DNA from: Collinsella sp. | GTDB taxonomy: Bacteria; Actinomycetota; Coriobacteriia; Coriobacteriales; Coriobacteriaceae | DNA length: 60,161 nt | Direction: 5' to 3' | Assembly: GCA_019419555.1 (NCBI GenBank) | Contig: DXZR01000011.1 | Coordinates: forward strand, 1-60,161 | Part shown: positions 55,349 to 60,161 of the stretch, one piece after another | Layout of the letters: each line of letters opens with the position of its first letter | How positions within the stretch are numbered: position 1 is the first letter of the stretch | Notes under the pieces: model-generated | The model's input: the letters and a program-made list of their open reading frames with translations, nothing else | The model's database searches: none | Told to the model about the DNA's origin: nothing | Program-made: the position numbers and the translations under genes

Positions 55349-56494
55349 ATGCCCCACAATCAATTCCCGTCGACCCAACGCCGTAAAGCGTGGGGCCGCA
55401 TCACCATCCTATTCGCGCTCATCGCTCTGGCGCTCACCGCACTTCCTGCTACGGCTTTTGCCGGCACGGACACCGCAGGCAACGTACTTGCGACCGACAA
55501 CGACGCCACTCCGTCCGGCGTCGAAGGTGACCTGTACTGGGCAGGTCAGAGCCTCAACCTGGACGACACCTCCATCGACCGCGATATCATCGCTGCGGGC
55601 GATACCCTCTCGATCCGCGACTGCACGGTGGGCGGCGCCGTTCGTCTTGCGGCGCGCACCATCGACATTGCCAAGACTACGGTTGATGGCAGCGTCACGG
55701 TCGTCGGTCAGCACGTCGTGCTCAATTCCGACAGCACCTCCAACTGCTTCTATGCGATAGGCGAGACGGTTGCCCTGCGCGGCTCTACCAAGTCGGCAGC
55801 GCTCGCGGGCGATACGGTGACCATCGATGGCACCGTCGAGGGCGATGTCGAGGTTTGGGCCGACAAGCTCATCCTGGGCAAGAACGCCCACATCACCGGC
55901 ACCGTGAACGCGCACGTCTCCGAGGACCCCGAGCGCGCCGCGGGAGCCGAGGTCGGTGCCCTCAAGATCGACCGCACCGAAAACGAGGGTACTTCCACCG
56001 TTAACGATGTCATCGGCGGCATCGTCGCCGCGGCACTCTCGACCTGCTTTGTCGCTCTGCTGCTCGAGCTCGTCTTTCCGCGTGCGACTGCCAGCGCCGC
56101 CGGTATGCTCCACCAGCATCCCGCGCCCCTGTGGGTGAGCGGTCTTCTGGGTACGATTGCTGTCGCCCCCGCCGTCCTACTGCTGATTATCTCTATCGCT
56201 GGCCTGTCGCTTGCCGGAGCCCTCTTGTGCGGCGTTATCGGCATCGCATTGGTGTCGAGTGCCTTTGCGGGGTGCGCAATCGCCCGCATGGTCGGACACA
56301 ACCAGAACCGCTACGCCATGGCAGCCGTGGGCGGTATCGCCGCGGGCGTGCTTACGGCAATCCCCCTCGTAGGCGATTTCATCAGCGGCGTGGCCTTTGT
56401 CTTCACGCTCGGCTACGTTATCCAGATCATCTGGCGCAACGCCCACCTCAAGTCGCAACAGCCGGCTAATACGCCGGAACTCCCCACCGCTTAG
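55349..56494 (+). CDS. Bactofilin-like beta-helix with C-terminal membrane helices
   Basis: A 381-residue protein with a signal-type hydrophobic segment (about 17-36, ending TAFAGT), then about 150 residues of short repeating beta strands (EGDLYWAGQSLNL, RDIIAAGDTLSI, GDVEVWADKLIL) typical of polymer-forming bactofilin-like beta-helices. The last 150 residues hold four hydrophobic segments. The beta-helix would lie outside the membrane, unlike cytosolic bactofilins. Role unknown, perhaps a cell-envelope scaffold. GAAGGA precedes the ATG. Confidence 0.78.
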   Translation: MPHNQFPSTQRRKAWGRITILFALIALALTALPATAFAGTDTAGNVLATDNDATPSGVEGDLYWAGQSLNLDDTSIDRDIIAAGDTLSIRDCTVGGAVRLAARTIDIAKTTVDGSVTVVGQHVVLNSDSTSNCFYAIGETVALRGSTKSAALAGDTVTIDGTVEGDVEVWADKLILGKNAHITGTVNAHVSEDPERAAGAEVGALKIDRTENEGTSTVNDVIGGIVAAALSTCFVALLLELVFPRATASAAGMLHQHPAPLWVSGLLGTIAVAPAVLLLIISIAGLSLAGALLCGVIGIALVSSAFAGCAIARMVGHNQNRYAMAAVGGIAAGVLTAIPLVGDFISGVAFVFTLGYVIQIIWRNAHLKSQQPANTPELPTA

Positions 56495-56500
56495 CCGCCA

Positions 56501-56535
56501 ACCACCACAAGGGGGACAGGCACCTTTGTGGTGGT
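56501..56535. repeat. REP-like hairpin, CCACCACAAA type
   Basis: ACCACCACAAGGG and CCTTTGTGGTGGT pair around GGACAGGCA. Fourth copy of the family at 18167, 20479 and 22097. Confidence 0.85.
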
Positions 56536-56561
56536 GCAAACGAACCTGTTCCCCTTGGACC

Positions 56562-56600
56562 AAAAAGGGCGCCGACCATTGCGGTCGACGCCCTTTCTTG
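56562..56600 (-). terminator. typA terminator
   Basis: On the minus strand GGGCGTCGACC pairs with GGTCGGCGCCC (one wobble) around GCAAT, followed by TTTTTGG. Confidence 0.85.
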
Positions 56601-56623
56601 TTAGTCGCTATAAAGCCCAGCGC

Positions 56624-58462
<1,839 letters not shown>

Positions 58463-58579
58463 GTAGTTCCCCTATCTTCTATCCATATACAAACGGCACG
58501 CGTATGCGGCCCGCCCAGCGATACAACGCTCAGCGGGAATATTGAGCCTTTTACCGAAAACTCGTTTATTTTAGCGATT

Positions 58580-59029
58580 TTAGATAAGAGGGGTTTCCTC
58601 ACCTGCAGGTTCAGGGTCGCTCCACATAAAACCATCGCCGGCACCCATGCCCTCATACAGCACGTATGCCGAAAAACCGCTCTCGAGCGTGGTTTCGAAG
58701 AAGCTCACGAGCAGGGCGTCGTGATAGCCGCCGTCAATTTCGACACAACCGGTGTAGCCGATGGCATAGCGGGCGATGCGGCCCAGGCCCTCGTCCTTAA
58801 GACCCATCTTGTGCTCGGAGATAAAGTTGGTGGCCGCCTCGAGGCACGCCTCCTCGCCATCCTCATCGAGCGCCGCCAGATAACGGTTGGAAGCAGCGTC
58901 CTCGATCGCCACAACTACACCCGGATTCTCGCCGGCGGCAAGGTCGTCCAAGAACGCACCAATCAGGTCACACACCATGGCGTCGAGCTCGGCGGAGACG
59001 TTACCGGCGTCCTGCATATCCTGTGCCAT
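58580..59029 (-). CDS. Hypothetical protein (soluble, acidic)
   Basis: 149 residues that I do not recognise. It is strongly acidic, without hydrophobic helices, with VVVAIEDAASNRYLAAL, an EHKMGLKDEGLGRIARYAIGYTGCV centre and a VSFFETTLESGFSAYVLYEGMG strand-like end. GGAAGG stands upstream of the ATG. Codon use is like its neighbours, which supports a real gene. It follows the two minus-strand genes on its right in tandem. Confidence 0.75.
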   Translation of the reverse strand: MAQDMQDAGNVSAELDAMVCDLIGAFLDDLAAGENPGVVVAIEDAASNRYLAALDEDGEEACLEAATNFISEHKMGLKDEGLGRIARYAIGYTGCVEIDGGYHDALLVSFFETTLESGFSAYVLYEGMGAGDGFMWSDPEPAGEETPLI

Positions 59030-59059
59030 CTTTAGACCTTCCCATCGAGTCTGGCGTCG

Positions 59060-59416
59060 TTACAGTTCTTGCGCCTCGGCAGCGATCTTGGCGGCAGCGT
59101 CGCGGGCGCGCATCATATCCATCGCGCGCTTGTCGAGTACCTTGATCTGGCTGGTCAGCATTACTGCATCGACCACACCCCAGATTACCAAGCCTGTTGA
59201 AATCGAAAACCCAAGCGCACCAACTGTACCACGAAGGCGCGAACAGATTGCCGCGACAAGGACGGAGACGACAACCATCTTGATAAACGAGCCGCGGCGC
59301 TCGCGAAGCGTGCGGGCCTGCGTCACATAGGCAATGCGAGCCGCCTCAGAAGCCTCCGAGCGCATCTGGGCTTCACGCGCGATGGCGGCCGCTTCAGCCG
59401 ATACGCGGGTACCCAT
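59060..59416 (-). CDS. Small membrane protein of unknown function
   Basis: About 118 residues. An Ala/Arg/Glu-rich helix (AEAAAIAREAQMRSEASEAA) precedes two hydrophobic segments (MVVVSVLVAAICSRL and TGLVIWGVVDAVML), and a charged C-terminal helix follows. It resembles no family I know. GGAGAGG supports the ATG at 59416 rather than the earlier ATG at 59446, which directly follows the neighbouring stop. Likely co-transcribed with the gene upstream. Confidence 0.7.
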   Translation of the reverse strand: MGTRVSAEAAAIAREAQMRSEASEAARIAYVTQARTLRERRGSFIKMVVVSVLVAAICSRLRGTVGALGFSISTGLVIWGVVDAVMLTSQIKVLDKRAMDMMRARDAAAKIAAEAQEL

Positions 59417-59446
59417 CAGCGACCTCTCCGCTCGCGTGCCAGACAT

Positions 59447-59947
59447 TTAGAAGTCATCGGGGGAGAGCGTATGGACGAACTCGTCGAACTTCTCGAACTC
59501 CTGCTCGTCGTCGACATCCTCGGCGTGGGTGGAAACAGTGCCCAGGCGATTCATGATGTCGTCCTCCACAAACATGGGGGCATTGCTGCGCACGGCAAGG
59601 GCAATGGCGTCACTGGGGCGGGCGTCGATCTTGCGCTCGGCGCCATCGGCCAGTACGACGATCGTCGCGTAGAACACCGGCGGCTCGGCGCGAACGATCT
59701 CGATGCGCTCGAGCTTGGCGCCCAGGGCGTCAACGGTATCGAGCAGCAGGTCATGGGTAATCGGGCGCTCGGCGCGGCCGCTATCGATGCCGCGGCTGAT
59801 GGCAGCAGCTTCAAACGAACCAGTCTGAATGGAAAGGGAGCGCAGTGGCGCGGGCGAGTCCGATTTGCTGCTGCGCTCACGAAGCACGATAAGCGATGGC
59901 ACGGGACCGGCGGCCATGACGATGGTCTCTATGTCGACATGAACCAT
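59447..59947 (-). CDS. Bifunctional nuclease family protein (DUF151)
   Basis: A 166-residue protein of the family named after a plant bifunctional nuclease. It has VPSLIVLRERSS, SIQTGSFEAAAISRGI, the TVVLADGAERKIDARPSDAIALAVRSNAPMFV core typical of DUF151, and an acidic tail. Enzyme activity in bacteria is not established. ATG at 59947 follows GGAGG. It heads the run of three minus-strand genes. Confidence 0.9.
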   Translation of the reverse strand: MVHVDIETIVMAAGPVPSLIVLRERSSKSDSPAPLRSLSIQTGSFEAAAISRGIDSGRAERPITHDLLLDTVDALGAKLERIEIVRAEPPVFYATIVVLADGAERKIDARPSDAIALAVRSNAPMFVEDDIMNRLGTVSTHAEDVDDEQEFEKFDEFVHTLSPDDF

Positions 59948-60061
59948 GGAACACCTCCGGTACGTAGCGGTTAACACGCGGCAGCCCGCCGCATTGAATA
60001 GCTATACTACCCAATCTTTCGCCCAGCACACAAAACCAAAATGAGATTTATCGCAGACAAG

Positions 60062-60096
60062 AAAAAAGCCCCGAGGCAATTGCCCCGAGGCTCTTC
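60062..60096 (-). terminator. tRNA-Ile terminator
   Basis: On the minus strand AGCCTCGGGGC pairs with GCCTCGGGGCT (two G-U pairs) around AATT, followed by TTTTTTC. Confidence 0.88.
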
Positions 60097-60106
60097 ACAG
60101 TTTTGA

Positions 60107-60161
60107 TGGTGGACCTGACAAGATTCGAACTTGTGACCTCCCGGTTATCAGCCGGACGCTC
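60107..60161 (-). tRNA. tRNA-Ile (GAT), 3' part
   Basis: The 3' 55 nt of a tRNA cut by the window edge, with encoded CCA, T-arm AGTTCGAATC and anticodon loop CTGATAA (GAU). The 5' acceptor and D-arm lie outside the window. Confidence 0.92.

Overview
The window is a GC-rich, gene-dense bacterial chromosome segment. The protein set points to the class Coriobacteriia (Actinomycetota), most likely Collinsella or a close gut relative. It carries an LPXTG-like surface protein, a membrane LuxR regulator, a FolP-FolK fusion, NfnAB and many dispersed hairpin repeats. The genus assignment is inference from gene content and style; no 16S rRNA or other marker is present.

Layout. 1-457: AT-rich, no gene. 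0.46-3.0 kb: enoate-reductase-type flavoenzyme, an array of inverted 15-mers, initiator tRNA. 3.2-8.4 kb: cofactor and repair genes (coaX, a degenerate biotin ligase-like gene, fused folP-folK, a sirtuin, exonuclease III). 8.6-11.8 kb: ECF transporter S, fused double ATPase and T genes. 12-15.5 kb: glmU, prs, pth. 15.8-18.1 kb: nfnA-nfnB. 18.5-22.1 kb: two broken genes (LPXTG-like surface protein, 12-TM LuxR regulator) and a second 15-mer array. 22.1-25.8 kb: kinase-like gene and an amino-acid ABC transporter. 26.1-28.5 kb: YqeY, parvulin foldase, a lone PTS IIA. 28.6-32.3 kb: purF, purM, purN. 32.5-37.3 kb: membrane protein, complete IS3-family element, MoaE-like gene, class B sortase, purE. 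37.7-42.5 kb: carAB. 42.7-50.5 kb: ABC exporter, Nudix hydrolase, purD, purA, dnaB. 50.7-52.4 kb: rpsF-ssb-rpsR-rplI. 52.9-53.1 kb: two tRNA-Ser. 53.3-56.5 kb: nuclease-like gene, TRIC channel, bactofilin-like membrane protein. 56.6-60.1 kb: typA, two unknown genes, a bifunctional-nuclease-family gene, and the 3' part of tRNA-Ile.

How the genes work together. The theme is nucleotide supply: prs makes PRPP, purF/purD/purN/purM/purE make purines, purA makes AMP, carAB feeds pyrimidines and arginine, and the folate fusion supplies the one-carbon carrier. NfnAB balances NADH, NADPH and ferredoxin. The rest is translation, replication, transport and surface functions.

The most unusual material is non-coding. 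(1) Two distant arrays of six 15-bp half-sites in alternating orientation share an identical 40-bp period and 55-bp palindromes. (2) Two roughly 91-bp hairpins between purE and carB have different stems but a shared loop. (3) About ten hairpins have a GGGACAG core, REP-like. (4) A 191-bp segment with terminal inverted repeats is translated as the linker of the fused ECF ATPase. (5) An IS3 element sits in the loop of a terminator. (6) A 19-bp perfect inverted repeat coincides with a frameshift in the LuxR-type gene.
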